A stretch of DNA of 64,000 nt. Origin: Kiloniella litopenaei. GTDB taxonomy: Bacteria; Pseudomonadota; Alphaproteobacteria; Kiloniellales; Kiloniellaceae. A program made the position numbers and the translations under genes. The notes beneath the pieces are model-generated. The model made no database searches. It was not told where the DNA came from and saw only the letters and a list, made by a program, of their open reading frames with translations. The stretch covers positions 91,593 through 155,592 of the forward strand of contig NZ_LANI01000009.1 in NCBI RefSeq assembly GCF_000982415.1. The letters run 5' to 3'. Below, one piece after another: positions 8,006 to 17,424 of this stretch. The stretch's first letter is position 1, and each line of letters starts with the position of its first letter.

Positions 8006-9067
8006 TTATGTCTTATCATACTTGTTTTCCCGACGAACCCCCAAAAGCATTTTGGCTTCGAGCCTTTTACGTAAAGCTGCGTAGTACGCCTTGAGAAACT
8101 CTTTTTCTTTTTCTGTGCTGCCCTTGTGATTTTTCCAGTAAAAAGAAGCCCCCTTGTCTGCTACTGGTTCAACCCATTTGATCTTTGTTTTTATCCGCTC
8201 GGCGACTTCTTTAATGGTTTTAGGTGTCACCTCTGGTTTTCGCAGTAACTCTTCCAAAGTTTGCAGTTCATAAATACCATAGGCATCAACCTGCTCTTCA
8301 GAAAAGCTATAACCTTGCTCTTTGCCGGGCGTTGTCGAAAGTTTATTCGTTGTGATCCCAAGAATATCTTTATCCTGAACGATATCACCTAACAGATTTG
8401 TTTTAGGTATTTTAACCACCCAGGTTCCAGCAATCATATCCCCCGCCCTTAAGCGGTCTTTGTTGAAGAAGGGAAGAAAAATAAAGACCCCGAGCCAAAT
8501 CCAAACCAGTAAATTAATGACACCATCAACGCCAGAACTGACCGGAGAAAACAGCATTGTAAGGGGTAAAAACAATTCAAGTTCACGCATCAAATTCCGC
8601 GCAAAAACGGCATCGGGTTTTAATTGACCGCCATGCCGGTCAACAACCCTGATCCCCAAAGCCCGTTTACCCGGTGTTCGACCTTGCCATTTTATCTCAA
8701 AGTAACTGAAATAAAAATTATACCACAGAAACAAGACAACCGTGACGATTGAGATCAGAACATAAATTGCCTCTTTTTTGTCCAATAGGTTTTCCCAAAC
8801 ACCAGAAAACAGAAAACCGACAAGCAGCAAAATTGGCAATCCGTAAACAATCATGAGATCCAACAAAACTGCAGCAACACGATCACCACGAGATGCCAGT
8901 TGAAAGCTAACGGGCACCCCTTCGGGTGTTACAACACGCCGCCACTGAGTTGGGTTATTTTTAGTGTAGCCCCTTTTGGCAAAACGCTTGCCTTTATTGA
9001 GCTTATTATCTTGGCCTTTATTTCGTTCGGAAACTTTTGACGAAGCGGACGTTACCGTCTTTTCCAT
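8006..9067 (-). CDS. RDD-family membrane protein with C-terminal extension
   Basis: The start is placed at the ATG at 9067 (MEKTVTSASSK), which overlaps the end of the SpoIIM-like gene by 16 bp; a longer frame to 9157 would overlap it deeply. The RDD domain occupies roughly residues 50-230, with the motif LASRGDRVAAVLLDLMI, a membrane hairpin and the TPGKRALGIRVVDRHGG motif. About 120 polar residues follow (EEQVDAYGIYELQTLEELLRKPEV onward), probably cytoplasmic. RDD proteins with this neighbourhood are common; their role in the MoxR operon is unknown. It lies between the SpoIIM gene and a further membrane protein gene. Confidence 0.82.
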   Translation of the reverse strand: MEKTVTSASSKVSERNKGQDNKLNKGKRFAKRGYTKNNPTQWRRVVTPEGVPVSFQLASRGDRVAAVLLDLMIVYGLPILLLVGFLFSGVWENLLDKKEAIYVLISIVTVVLFLWYNFYFSYFEIKWQGRTPGKRALGIRVVDRHGGQLKPDAVFARNLMRELELFLPLTMLFSPVSSGVDGVINLLVWIWLGVFIFLPFFNKDRLRAGDMIAGTWVVKIPKTNLLGDIVQDKDILGITTNKLSTTPGKEQGYSFSEEQVDAYGIYELQTLEELLRKPEVTPKTIKEVAERIKTKIKWVEPVADKGASFYWKNHKGSTEKEKEFLKAYYAALRKRLEAKMLLGVRRENKYDKT

Positions 9068-10062
9068 AGCCGATGCCCCCAATAGCCAAAATATAGCCCC
9101 CAGAATGTGAGCATGGATCCACCGATCAGAAAACGTGTCGATGTGTCTGTAATCCATTGCCGACCAAAACCTTCGAGAATAGCCGCAATTAACAGCATCA
9201 GTACCGCACCAATTACAATTTTAGCGGCCTGGCGTCCTTCGTAAGCCAGGTTAGCCAGTCTGGATTTATGCCCTGGCATTATTATTCCCTTGGCAAGACC
9301 AAGCCCGCCTGCACCACAAAGAATAATTGCCAGTAGCTCTGTGGTACCATGGATGGATAACCACCCAGCCAGATCAACACCCAAACCACGTCCACTATAC
9401 AGAGCAACAAATGATCCCAAGGTCAGGCCATTATAAAAAATAAGCAAAACACTTGGTACTCCCAGGGCAAAACCAAGGGCAAAGGAAAGTATCCCGACAG
9501 ACGAGTTATGGGAAAACAAGTATGACGCAAAGACATTTAATTCATGAACATCCATATCCGCACCATCGTAAAGACCTTTGCGTAAATCTTCGGTAGCACT
9601 GGCCGGAGTTCGACCACTGGACATACCATCACTAACAAAGGTGTAATACCATTCTTCGTTAGTGATTGTCAGATAATAGGCGATTACCCCGCCCACAAGC
9701 ATGATGATTGTGGTCAGTAAAATGCGCCAACGAGCATTCCAGACAGCTAACGGAAATTCCTGGAAAAGAAAGTTCAATACTGTTCCGCCAAAGCTGGCAT
9801 GAACGCCGTAGATACAAAAATAGGCCCTTGTTGAGAGAAGCTCGAGATATTCAAGCAGATTTCTATCCAGCGAGACACCGCGTGCCACCGACAGAGATGA
9901 CAGGGTAAAGCGATACAGGTTTGGCAAGCGCATTAGTTGATCTGCGTCCAGCGACTTCACACCCTTCTTTTCAATCTTCTCTACCAGATCCTGAAGCTCT
10001 TTCCACGAAGCTTCCCGCTCTTTACGAAACTGAGAACTTTTAAGCGTTGTATCTGACATCAT
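9052..10062 (-). CDS. SpoIIM (stage II sporulation protein M)-family membrane protein
   Basis: A 336-residue protein with a cytosolic helical N-terminus (about 1-100, SSQFRKEREASWKELQDLVEKIEKKG) followed by several membrane segments. The family pattern SYLFSHNSSVGILSFALGFALGVPSVLLIFYNG is visible in mid-protein, then a GTTELLAIILCGAGGL segment. The bacterial members outside Firmicutes are not sporulation proteins; they occur with MoxR ATPases, DUF58 and RDD proteins as here. It starts 15 bp after the DUF58 gene stop. Start could be either of two adjacent ATG codons. Confidence 0.85.
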   Translation of the reverse strand: MMSDTTLKSSQFRKEREASWKELQDLVEKIEKKGVKSLDADQLMRLPNLYRFTLSSLSVARGVSLDRNLLEYLELLSTRAYFCIYGVHASFGGTVLNFLFQEFPLAVWNARWRILLTTIIMLVGGVIAYYLTITNEEWYYTFVSDGMSSGRTPASATEDLRKGLYDGADMDVHELNVFASYLFSHNSSVGILSFALGFALGVPSVLLIFYNGLTLGSFVALYSGRGLGVDLAGWLSIHGTTELLAIILCGAGGLGLAKGIIMPGHKSRLANLAYEGRQAAKIVIGAVLMLLIAAILEGFGRQWITDTSTRFLIGGSMLTFWGLYFGYWGHRLWKRR

Positions 10063-10077
10063 GCCTGCCCTTTCATA

Positions 10078-11394
10078 TCAGATAAGATCCTGATCTTTAA
10101 TCGCGAGATAGCGTTCAACAAGATCCGCACTCAGGGAAGCTGCCGGGGCCTGAATACAATGCACACCGAGACGCCGCAAACGTTCAAAGACAACCTGTCG
10201 ATCCCGCAAAAAATCGTCCGCGACAACAGACTTGGCAATATCGCTAATTGACCGTGGTTCTCTTTCGGCAAGGCTTGCAAGTTCACGATCTTCCAATGTA
10301 ACAAAAATAATCAAATGTCGTTTGGCCATGCGTGTAAGATTTTCGATCATCAATTCTGCCGTAACAGTATCAACAAAATCGGTATAGAGAACAATCAGAG
10401 ACCTGCGTTGTAACTGTCCGGCAAGGTGGGAAAGTCCGAGCGTAAAGTTGGTTTCGTTGTACTGATAATCCAGCTCGGCACAGTTTACCTGTAGATGGCT
10501 AAAGGCCTGATGCCCGCCTAATGGCTTTGCCAGCCGTCTGACCTTGGCATCAAAACCATAAAGACCGACCTTATCCCCGCCTCGCAGCGCCATAAACCCT
10601 AACAATAACCCTGCATTGATCATATGATCCAACTGAGGCAGGCCATCAAGAGGCCTTGTCATCAAATGCCCTGTATCAAACGCCAGGATCACATTATGAT
10701 TTCGTTCAACCTGAAACTCTTTGCAGACTAATTTTCTGTGTCGGGCTGAATGCTTCCAGTCGATCGAACGTAAATCGTACCCCGATTGATATTCACGCAA
10801 GGCATCAAACTCGGTGCCGTCGCCACGTTGTTTTTGAGCCTTCGTTCCATGGTAAGCATCGCGACTGTTTATTCGCAGGGCCGCAGTTCTGACTGCATGA
10901 ACATTCGGCACAATCGACACTTCGTGTGCCAGATCCCATTTGGTCTGACGCACAATCAACCCCCAAGGGCTATACCACTTGAGCCACAGATGCATGATCT
11001 TGGCTTTTCCCCGACGCTTTACCACCAATGGAAAAGCCAATTCACCAACTGAATTTTGGTCCAGACGATCTATAATTACCGGGGCCGTCTTATCAAGATA
11101 TTCACTGTCCACATCCAACAAAGCTGTCACGCCCAAAGCACGTAAGCGGCTATTAACAGTTAAAGAGAAATACGCATAGTCATCGTGCCCGGCATAGAGC
11201 AAATCAGGAATATTTTGCGAAAGCGTTATTCGCCTTGGTGCCAATGCGTTCAGGGCATCAATTCCAATAAGGAAAAGAGCTAACAGTAAATAAACCCCGC
11301 CGAACAACCACAATCCCTCATCCCAGATAATCAGGAAAAGGCTGAGCGGTACTCCCAGAGAGAGAAGAAAGGCACTACGAAGCGTTGGTCTCAT
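10078..11394 (-). CDS. DUF58 domain protein (vWA-like, MoxR partner)
   Basis: A 438-residue protein. Two hydrophobic segments lie near the N-terminus (about 8-45). The DUF58 signature GDGTEFDALREYQSGYDLRS followed by IDWKHSARHRKL lies near residues 190-225. A vWA-like C-terminal domain includes VILAFDTGHLM, which resembles a degenerate MIDAS start (D-T-G in place of DxSxS). Proteins of this class work with MoxR AAA+ ATPases. Its ATG overlaps the moxR stop codon by one base (TAATG), indicating translational coupling. Confidence 0.9.
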   Translation of the reverse strand: MRPTLRSAFLLSLGVPLSLFLIIWDEGLWLFGGVYLLLALFLIGIDALNALAPRRITLSQNIPDLLYAGHDDYAYFSLTVNSRLRALGVTALLDVDSEYLDKTAPVIIDRLDQNSVGELAFPLVVKRRGKAKIMHLWLKWYSPWGLIVRQTKWDLAHEVSIVPNVHAVRTAALRINSRDAYHGTKAQKQRGDGTEFDALREYQSGYDLRSIDWKHSARHRKLVCKEFQVERNHNVILAFDTGHLMTRPLDGLPQLDHMINAGLLLGFMALRGGDKVGLYGFDAKVRRLAKPLGGHQAFSHLQVNCAELDYQYNETNFTLGLSHLAGQLQRRSLIVLYTDFVDTVTAELMIENLTRMAKRHLIIFVTLEDRELASLAEREPRSISDIAKSVVADDFLRDRQVVFERLRRLGVHCIQAPAASLSADLVERYLAIKDQDLI

Positions 11395-12350
11395 TATCTC
11401 GGGGCAGCTGTCTGTTCCAGAATTTCACGAATAACGCTGTTTGTTTGCGTTCCCTCAATTTCTGCACTTGGGGCAAGAACAACACGATGGTGCAAACCCG
11501 GGATAGCAACAAACTTCACATCATCGGGAATAACATAGTCCCGTCCTTGCAAAGCGGCATAAGCACGGGACGCTGCAGCAAGCATCGTGGCTGATCGAGG
11601 AGAACCACCGAATTGAAGCGCCGGGTGCTCTCGCGTGGCCCGCACCACTGATACGATATAGTTTGTTATTTCCGGACTGAGCCTGATTTTACCAACGATT
11701 GCTCTCATTTCTTCCAATTGAGCCAGATTGGCAACACCCTTCATGCCGAATTCATCTAGCTTTGGCATAGAGGTTTGATGACCATGCATTGCCACGATCG
11801 AACGTTCTTCTGCTTCGCTGGGATATTCCAGAACATACTTGAACATAAACCGATCCAACTGTGCCTCGGGCAAGGGATAGGTTCCCTGTTGCTCAATAGG
11901 GTTCTGTGTCGCAATGACCAAAAACCCGGCGCCAAGCTGGTGGCTGGTACCATCGATTGTCACGGATCGTTCGCTCATGGCTTCCAACAAAGCAGATTGA
12001 GTTTTTGGCGGGGTTCGGTTGATTTCATCCGCCAACAACAAATCAGTAAAGATCGGTCCTTTGGTGAGCGAAAACTCGTTTGTCTGAAAATTAAACAGGT
12101 TTGTTCCCAGTACGTCACCCGGCATCAAATCCGGTGTAAACTGAATGCGTCCAAACTCTAGATTCAAGGCTTTTGAAAAGGACCTGACCAACAGGGTTTT
12201 TCCTGTTCCCGGCACCCCTTCCAGCAATAAATGACCTTTGCACAAAAGACTGACAAGCATCAGGTCCAATGCACCATCTTGTCCGACAATGGTACGGCGG
12301 ACTTCTTTTTTTAAACCATCACTAATGGTCCGGATATCATCCAGTTCCAT
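11394..12350 (-). CDS. MoxR-family AAA+ ATPase
   Basis: A 318-residue AAA+ chaperone-like ATPase. Walker A is GVPGTGKT (about 44-51), Walker B is LLADEINR, followed by [12 protein letters not shown], and sensor 1 is [22 protein letters not shown]. MoxR proteins are thought to help mature or insert partner complexes carrying vWA domains; the DUF58 protein immediately downstream is the likely partner. It overlaps the upstream DUF4350 gene by 14 bp. Length and motif order are canonical. Confidence 0.95.
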   Translation of the reverse strand: MELDDIRTISDGLKKEVRRTIVGQDGALDLMLVSLLCKGHLLLEGVPGTGKTLLVRSFSKALNLEFGRIQFTPDLMPGDVLGTNLFNFQTNEFSLTKGPIFTDLLLADEINRTPPKTQSALLEAMSERSVTIDGTSHQLGAGFLVIATQNPIEQQGTYPLPEAQLDRFMFKYVLEYPSEAEERSIVAMHGHQTSMPKLDEFGMKGVANLAQLEEMRAIVGKIRLSPEITNYIVSVVRATREHPALQFGGSPRSATMLAAASRAYAALQGRDYVIPDDVKFVAIPGLHHRVVLAPSAEIEGTQTNSVIREILEQTAAPR

Positions 12351-13593
12351 ACAGCATCTCCTGTTTCCATCGATGGATATTTTGTGCTGCGCGAATAGCA
12401 GCCAAAACGTTAAATCGGTTTGCCTTGCATAGATCTTCTGCGGCAGTTAATACGTCACTCCCCCTTGTATCAATACCGCGGGCATAACCGACACGGTCAA
12501 GCCATTCTAGAAGTTCGTATGAATGAATGTTTTTGGGCGCGTGCAATTTAAATGCAACCGACTGTAGCGATCGATCTGCATACTGCCTGAGCATCAAGGC
12601 CCCATGCCCACCAAATGCCAATAGTTCTGCGGTGTTGCCAATCAGGAATTCTTTACCCGCCTGATATTCTTTTTTATTTTTCGCCGGAGACCCAAAACGG
12701 CTAAAACTGCTCCAAACCAAAAAGAGAACGGACACAGTGGCCAGTAACGTAACCACAGCAAAGGGGAATTCAAACATCTTTCGCCACAGGCTTGGTTCTG
12801 CGGCGAAGCCATGAGACGTCTCATCAATAATAACACCACCGATACGACCATTGGTAAGTTCGTCAACAACACTAACAATAAAGGCGGCGTTTCCACCATT
12901 ATCCAGACCATGATTTGATAGAACATCCGGATCACTCAAAACCCAGGTACGATCAATATCATAAAAGAAATCAGACCGGATAACTTCTGCTAGCAGAACC
13001 CCTTGATCATTATATACCAAGGGACGCAAGACAGTGGGGTTATGGGCAATTAACTGTGGCCCTGTAACAGATAGCTGTCGATCCAGCGACAAAATATCAG
13101 TATCCCAGGTAAAGTTTTCAGCCGTCTGGGTTACATCATTCTGAACAAGGATGAGATCATCGCCAATATAGTCCAGAATCCTTCCTACCTGTTCAGGCCG
13201 ACGCAGTTTCATGGTACTGACCCAACGACTATTTTTGGGATCTTGACGCACCTGCCATTTGGGTAAAACAATCAACGATCCGATACCGCTAAATCCATTG
13301 AGCGTATCAGACAAACCAGAAACGGATTGCGGCTCTATCACCAACTTTGCGTCAGAAAAGTTAAAACCACCACGCATTTGACGACTGATCCGTGTTCTGA
13401 AATTCATCTTTTGCAGTAACTTGACAAAAGCTTTGTGACCAACTGCTGATTCAGAATAGGAATTTGCGCCATAGGAGCTTATCTGCACGATCTTGCTTTG
13501 ATAGATAGAAGCAACAAAAGCCCCGACAAAAGACAGCACACCAATCAACACCAGCCATATCAAAGTACGTCTTGAAAAGACCCGATCATTCAT
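12337..13593 (-). CDS. DUF4350 domain protein
   Basis: A 418-residue membrane-anchored protein. An N-terminal transmembrane helix ([21 protein letters not shown]) is followed by a periplasmic-type region with the DUF4350 pattern [18 protein letters not shown] second helix ([21 protein letters not shown]) lies around residue 290, before a cytosolic C-terminus. DUF4350 proteins occur almost always between DUF4129 and MoxR genes, as here. It overlaps the upstream DUF4129 gene by 4 bp (ATGA). Function is unknown. Confidence 0.8.
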   Translation of the reverse strand: MNDRVFSRRTLIWLVLIGVLSFVGAFVASIYQSKIVQISSYGANSYSESAVGHKAFVKLLQKMNFRTRISRQMRGGFNFSDAKLVIEPQSVSGLSDTLNGFSGIGSLIVLPKWQVRQDPKNSRWVSTMKLRRPEQVGRILDYIGDDLILVQNDVTQTAENFTWDTDILSLDRQLSVTGPQLIAHNPTVLRPLVYNDQGVLLAEVIRSDFFYDIDRTWVLSDPDVLSNHGLDNGGNAAFIVSVVDELTNGRIGGVIIDETSHGFAAEPSLWRKMFEFPFAVVTLLATVSVLFLVWSSFSRFGSPAKNKKEYQAGKEFLIGNTAELLAFGGHGALMLRQYADRSLQSVAFKLHAPKNIHSYELLEWLDRVGYARGIDTRGSDVLTAAEDLCKANRFNVLAAIRAAQNIHRWKQEMLYGTG

Positions 13594-14534
13594 TCGGTCT
13601 CTCCCTGTCGCTTGTCAGTATCTGTATTTTTCTCGTCTTTATTCGGTGCCAGTGCCGATCGCGTCGAAAGATTTGGAGCCAAAAAAATCTGAAAGGCGTT
13701 ACGGCATGACGTAAATTCGTCCTGACCAGCAGGCCGTCCACCAAATTCTGTCAATTCTTCAGCGTTTACAATGATCGCCATTTTAGAACTGATATCAGTT
13801 GGTAACCAATCAGCCTGCAGGATCTCCCTGTTGGTCAAAGCATCCGGCAAGGTTGCATAGTAGCTCTCTCTGACATGTTTCAAACAGCACATAAGAATAA
13901 CCCTGATCGCCGCCTCAAATTGCCCTTGGTTCGCCAATTGATCTGCGTGTTCCAGGGTTTCTCTGCTCAATTCTTCAGAAATAGACGTCACTCTGGCATA
14001 GGAACTCGCTTCGTCTTCAACGGTCGTTTTGTTTTGCGGGCGTCGTTTCAAATCACTGAAATAGCTATAGGCAGCTTTAGCAAGTAAAAGCACAACAACC
14101 ACCAAGAACCCGAAAAAAATAATCTTACCCAAAAACTCCAATGCCGAGAAATCATAAGGCTCCCTCTCTTCTTTTTTCTTTTCCGGGACTTTCTTTTCGA
14201 CCTTCTCAGTCTTTACATCAAAAGGCGGCTCGTTTTGGTAACGATCACCTGAATAAATATCTTCTATTGCCTCACCAATTTCGCTATCAAAAGATTGAGC
14301 ACCAGCAAAGGAAGATGCAAACAACATCCCTCCCAAGTTTAGCAAAAGGAGCAAAAAACTAATAAAAATAAACTTTTGAATAGTCAGATATCGACGACGT
14401 AATATCTTATTTTGACTTATAGAACACAAAAGATAAGGACCCCCACAAAGCCTTATCAGGGCGATAGTACTTTGGTAAATATTAATCGATTTAAAACGAG
14501 AACAAGCAATAAAACAGCAACCAGTACCCACCAA
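13590..14534 (-). CDS. DUF4129-type membrane protein (start uncertain)
   Basis: The first gene of the operon. It has a hydrophobic N-terminal segment (FIFISFLLLLLNLGGMLFA), a charged linker rich in Lys/Glu, a second helix (LGKIIFFGFLVVVVLLLAKAAY), then a C-terminal domain with the DUF4129 pattern ADQLANQGQFEAAIRVILMCCLKHV and LTNREIL. The first 50 residues of the frame do not look conserved, so the real start may lie nearer the first helix; no convincing Shine-Dalgarno was found to decide. Such proteins are the membrane partners in MoxR-DUF58-DUF4350 operons. Confidence 0.75.
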   Translation of the reverse strand: MVGTGCCFIACSRFKSINIYQSTIALIRLCGGPYLLCSISQNKILRRRYLTIQKFIFISFLLLLLNLGGMLFASSFAGAQSFDSEIGEAIEDIYSGDRYQNEPPFDVKTEKVEKKVPEKKKEEREPYDFSALEFLGKIIFFGFLVVVVLLLAKAAYSYFSDLKRRPQNKTTVEDEASSYARVTSISEELSRETLEHADQLANQGQFEAAIRVILMCCLKHVRESYYATLPDALTNREILQADWLPTDISSKMAIIVNAEELTEFGGRPAGQDEFTSCRNAFQIFLAPNLSTRSALAPNKDEKNTDTDKRQGETE

Positions 14535-14644
14535 AACCTAGACGAGAATTCAACGCAGAATGACACAGCCATAAGAATAGTGTCTATAGTTTTTTAAGAC
14601 CTGAGCCAATTAAACAAATCTCGTCAGAAAACCAACGACTACTG

Positions 14645-15205
14645 TTACAGATTATAATCAATTATCTGGTCAAAAGTCTTCAGGCCATCCATGGTGCGGG
14701 CCACAATAAGCCCGCCTTCCAGCAATGCCAAAAGTTTCAGGGCTTCACTTTGTGCACTCTCTTCAGAGTAAGCGCTCGCCTTGTCAGACAAAAACACACG
14801 GGTAAGCCAGGACATGTTTTGATCAAAGAAGGCCTTGGATTTCATCATAACATTATCGGGAAGGGATGCAATCTCGGCCCCCAGCATCCCGCACAGGCAC
14901 ATCTGTTCACCCGCGGCATAGGACGAACGAAAGGCTTCTTTATAGCGCCGCACCTGCTCCATCACGGGATAGGCATCCGGTTCCCCCAGGCTTTCGATAA
15001 AGCGGTCGGTATAGCGTTGCGTGACGGCGACACCCAAATCAGCTTTGGAGGGAAAGTGATAGTGAATACTGGCTGTCTTGATTCCAATTTCAGCAGAGAT
15101 ATCACGAAAGCTAAAGGCGTTATAGCCACGTGTCCGAATGTAGTCTTCTGCAATGTCCATAATTGTCGTTGCTGTTTTTGATCTCTCTGTTGATCTTTCG
15201 GGCAT
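14645..15205 (-). CDS. TetR/AcrR-family repressor
   Basis: A 186-residue protein with an N-terminal TetR helix-turn-helix: TTIMDIAEDYIRTRGYNAFS, FRDISAEIGIKTASIHYHFPSKADLG. The C-terminal ligand domain contains LCGMLGAEIASLP, typical of the TetR_C group with a cysteine near the ligand pocket. It diverges from a cupin gene; palindromes lie in the 143-bp gap, so it likely represses the cupin gene and itself. The inducer is unknown. Confidence 0.9.
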   Translation of the reverse strand: MPERSTERSKTATTIMDIAEDYIRTRGYNAFSFRDISAEIGIKTASIHYHFPSKADLGVAVTQRYTDRFIESLGEPDAYPVMEQVRRYKEAFRSSYAAGEQMCLCGMLGAEIASLPDNVMMKSKAFFDQNMSWLTRVFLSDKASAYSEESAQSEALKLLALLEGGLIVARTMDGLKTFDQIIDYNL

Positions 15206-15279
15206 TTGTCTCTTACCTTTAGCTAGCCAGTCAGCTTACCTATTAATTGATAGATAGCCTCTTGACGTTTCTTTTTAAA

Positions 15280-15335
15280 GGTATAAATGATAGAATTATA
15301 TATACCTACTCATAGATATATACTTTGAAAGTATA
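15280..15335. promoter_or_regulatory. TetR-type operators between tetR and the cupin gene
   Basis: A perfect palindrome TATACTTT-G-AAAGTATA (15319-15335) lies just upstream of the cupin gene's Shine-Dalgarno. A second, looser inverted repeat GGTATA...TATACC spans 15280-15306. Both fit the size of TetR sites. Confidence 0.5.
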
Positions 15336-15348
15336 GACGGAGAGCCCC

Positions 15349-16011
15349 ATGCGTATCAATGCTGATTTCACACAGGCCGCTGAACTGCATCCCTCGGATA
15401 CAGCTTCTTCGCCCTCTCCGGCGGCGGGGGTTCACAGAACAATGCTTGACCGCATTGGCGATGAAGTTGCCCGCGCCACAACGATTGTGCAGTTTGACCG
15501 CGATAAATACTTCCCGGAACATAGCCACGACGGCGGCGAAGAGTTCTTTGTGCTGGAAGGCGTTTTCTCTGATCAGTACGGCGACTTTCCCGCCGGGACC
15601 TATGTGCGCAACCCAGTCGGCACCAGCCACTCACCGCATACTGTCGAAGGCTGTACAATTTTTGTGAAGCTATGGCAGTTTGATCAAAATGACAGAGAGC
15701 AAAAGTCAGTTAACACTAACGATACAAGCCTCTGGACCAAGGGAGAGTATACAGGTCAAAGCACCATAAACCTGCACCAGTTTGAGAGCGAAAAAGTCAC
15801 CCTGCAAAAATGGACCACTGGCGCCAATCTCACCCTGACCACCCCGGATAAAGGCATGGAAGTTCTGGTTGTGAGCGGAGAACTGCAGTCCAATGGCCGT
15901 GCCTTCCCAGCCAGATCATGGTTGCGCTATCCAGCAGAAACAGAGGTCACATACGATTTCACAAAAGACACAACGCTGCTGGTTAAGACAGGACATCTTG
16001 AGAAAGTATAG
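15349..16011 (+). CDS. Cupin-domain protein (ChrR-like)
   Basis: A 220-residue bicupin. The first cupin has the metal-binding pattern HSHDGGEEFFVLEG (about 62-75) and the second motif GTYVRNPVGTSHSP, giving the His/Glu set usual for Zn or Fe. A second, more degenerate cupin half follows (MEVLVVSGELQSNGRAFPARSWLRYP). It resembles the cupin domain of ChrR anti-sigma factors but lacks their N-terminal sigma-binding part. SD GGAG is 6 bp before the ATG. It is divergent from, and probably repressed by, the TetR-family gene. Confidence 0.82.
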   Translation: MRINADFTQAAELHPSDTASSPSPAAGVHRTMLDRIGDEVARATTIVQFDRDKYFPEHSHDGGEEFFVLEGVFSDQYGDFPAGTYVRNPVGTSHSPHTVEGCTIFVKLWQFDQNDREQKSVNTNDTSLWTKGEYTGQSTINLHQFESEKVTLQKWTTGANLTLTTPDKGMEVLVVSGELQSNGRAFPARSWLRYPAETEVTYDFTKDTTLLVKTGHLEKV

Positions 16012-16097
16012 TTTGCTGGCCAAACTCTTCCTTTTGTTTTTTGGGCCGCACCTTATAGTTCGCTAACTTTGTAATAGAACCTTCTATGTGCCAGACT

Positions 16098-16151
16098 TTT
16101 GGTGAAGCCTTTCCCTTTGGTGAATCCTTTCCCTTTGATGAATCTTTTCGG
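16098..16151. repeat. Three tandem 18-bp repeats
   Basis: Units TTTGGTGAAGCCTTTCCC (16098-16115), a one-mismatch copy (16116-16133) and a weaker copy (16134-16151). They lie in the non-coding leader of the desulfhydrase gene. Otherwise 16012-16377 shows nothing recognisable. Confidence 0.8.
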
Positions 16152-16377
16152 GGCGCAAACCATAATTATCCAAGCGGCGTATTATCTGTGTGAGCAAAGA
16201 CGAAGTTTGCCCCCCCACAGTGATCAGATAGTCACAAGATCAGGCAATAGCAGACCAGCAATTAACGCCATCAAAAAACCAAAGATTTTACCTAGCTCTA
16301 TTGAAGTAAAAGCGGAAAAGGATCAAAGTAAGCCTTTAACAGTTTTAGCCTTTTGCCCCTCGTTTCTCAGGTATCCC

Positions 16378-17376
16378 ATGCTTACCGAATTCAATTCATC
16401 TGTGCCGCTGGCCTTCACCCCGACGCCCCTGCATCTGCTAAGTAAGTTATCCAAACATCTCGGCGGGCCAGAGATCTTTATCAAACGGGATGACTGCACA
16501 GGTCTTGCCGGGGGTGGCAACAAAACCCGCAAGCTGGAGTTTCTGATTGCCGATGCACTGGACAGGGAAGCGACCTGTGTGATTACGGCGGGCGGCCTGC
16601 AATCCAACCATGTTCGCCAGACCGCCGCCGCAGCGGCACGATACGGGCTAAAATGCCATCTGGTGCTGGTGCGAAATGTAGACTGGCCGGATGCGGCTTA
16701 CCAGACATCGGGGAACCTTGTTCTCGACAAATTACTTGGTGCAGAGATTACCATCCATCCCGGCGGTTCTGACCGGGATCGTATTATGGATGAACTGGCC
16801 GCTGATCTAACAAAAGCGGGCGAAAGGCCCTATATCATTCCCGTTGGCGGGTCCAATGCGGTTGGTGCCCTTGGCTATGCCAGCGCCCTGTTGGAAATTC
16901 ATGAACAGTGCCGCAGCCTAGGCCTCAGCCCCAAGGCGCTTTACCACGCCACATCCAGCGGCGGCACACAGGCGGGCCTCATTGCCGGAATGATCACCCT
17001 GAAACGTCCCTTCCCCATTCTCGGCGTCGAGGTGGATGGCGACCCCGCCCCTGTGACCGACGCCATCAAGTCCATTGTGCCGGAAACACTCGAACGCCTT
17101 GGTCGGTTCGAGGTCTGGGACCCGGCAGACGATTTACAGGTGATCACGGGCTATGGCGGCAGTAACTATGGCATTCCCTCGGATGCCGGAAACGAAGCCA
17201 TTGAACTGCTTGCCAGAACCGAAGGGATATTGCTGGACCCTGTCTATTCCGGCAAAGCCTTTGCTGGCCTTATAGATCATATAAAGCAGGGAAAATTTAA
17301 AGAAAACGATACTGTAATCTTCCTCCATACAGGCGGCGCACAGGCACTTGGGGCTTACCCGTCCTTATTCAGGTAA
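16378..17376 (+). CDS. D-cysteine desulfhydrase / ACC deaminase-family PLP enzyme (possibly L-cysteate sulfo-lyase)
   Basis: Start taken at the ATG at 16378, with CAGG 6 bp upstream. A longer frame to 16099 adds 93 residues unlike the family. The resulting 332 residues match family length. The PLP lysine is K49 in GGGNKTRKLEF, followed by GGLQSNHVRQTAAAAA, the phosphate loop region SSGGTQAGL and the C-terminal DPVYSGKAFAGL. The family includes D-cysteine desulfhydrase, ACC deaminase and L-cysteate sulfo-lyase CuyA; the N-terminal GGPEIFIKRDDCTGL block is shared with CuyA-like proteins. It removes sulfur or ammonia from a small amino acid; the exact substrate cannot be read here. It precedes an SGNH hydrolase gene by 48 bp. 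Confidence 0.85.
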   Translation: MLTEFNSSVPLAFTPTPLHLLSKLSKHLGGPEIFIKRDDCTGLAGGGNKTRKLEFLIADALDREATCVITAGGLQSNHVRQTAAAAARYGLKCHLVLVRNVDWPDAAYQTSGNLVLDKLLGAEITIHPGGSDRDRIMDELAADLTKAGERPYIIPVGGSNAVGALGYASALLEIHEQCRSLGLSPKALYHATSSGGTQAGLIAGMITLKRPFPILGVEVDGDPAPVTDAIKSIVPETLERLGRFEVWDPADDLQVITGYGGSNYGIPSDAGNEAIELLARTEGILLDPVYSGKAFAGLIDHIKQGKFKENDTVIFLHTGGAQALGAYPSLFR

Positions 17377-17424
17377 TCCCCAAATTCAGATGATACTTAC
17401 CCAACACCGAATAAGAACCGAAAG

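Noticed and set aside
16099..16377. N-terminal extension of the desulfhydrase gene
   Set aside because: The 93 extra residues run through an 18-bp tandem repeat and do not resemble the family; ATG 16378 has its own ribosome-binding site.
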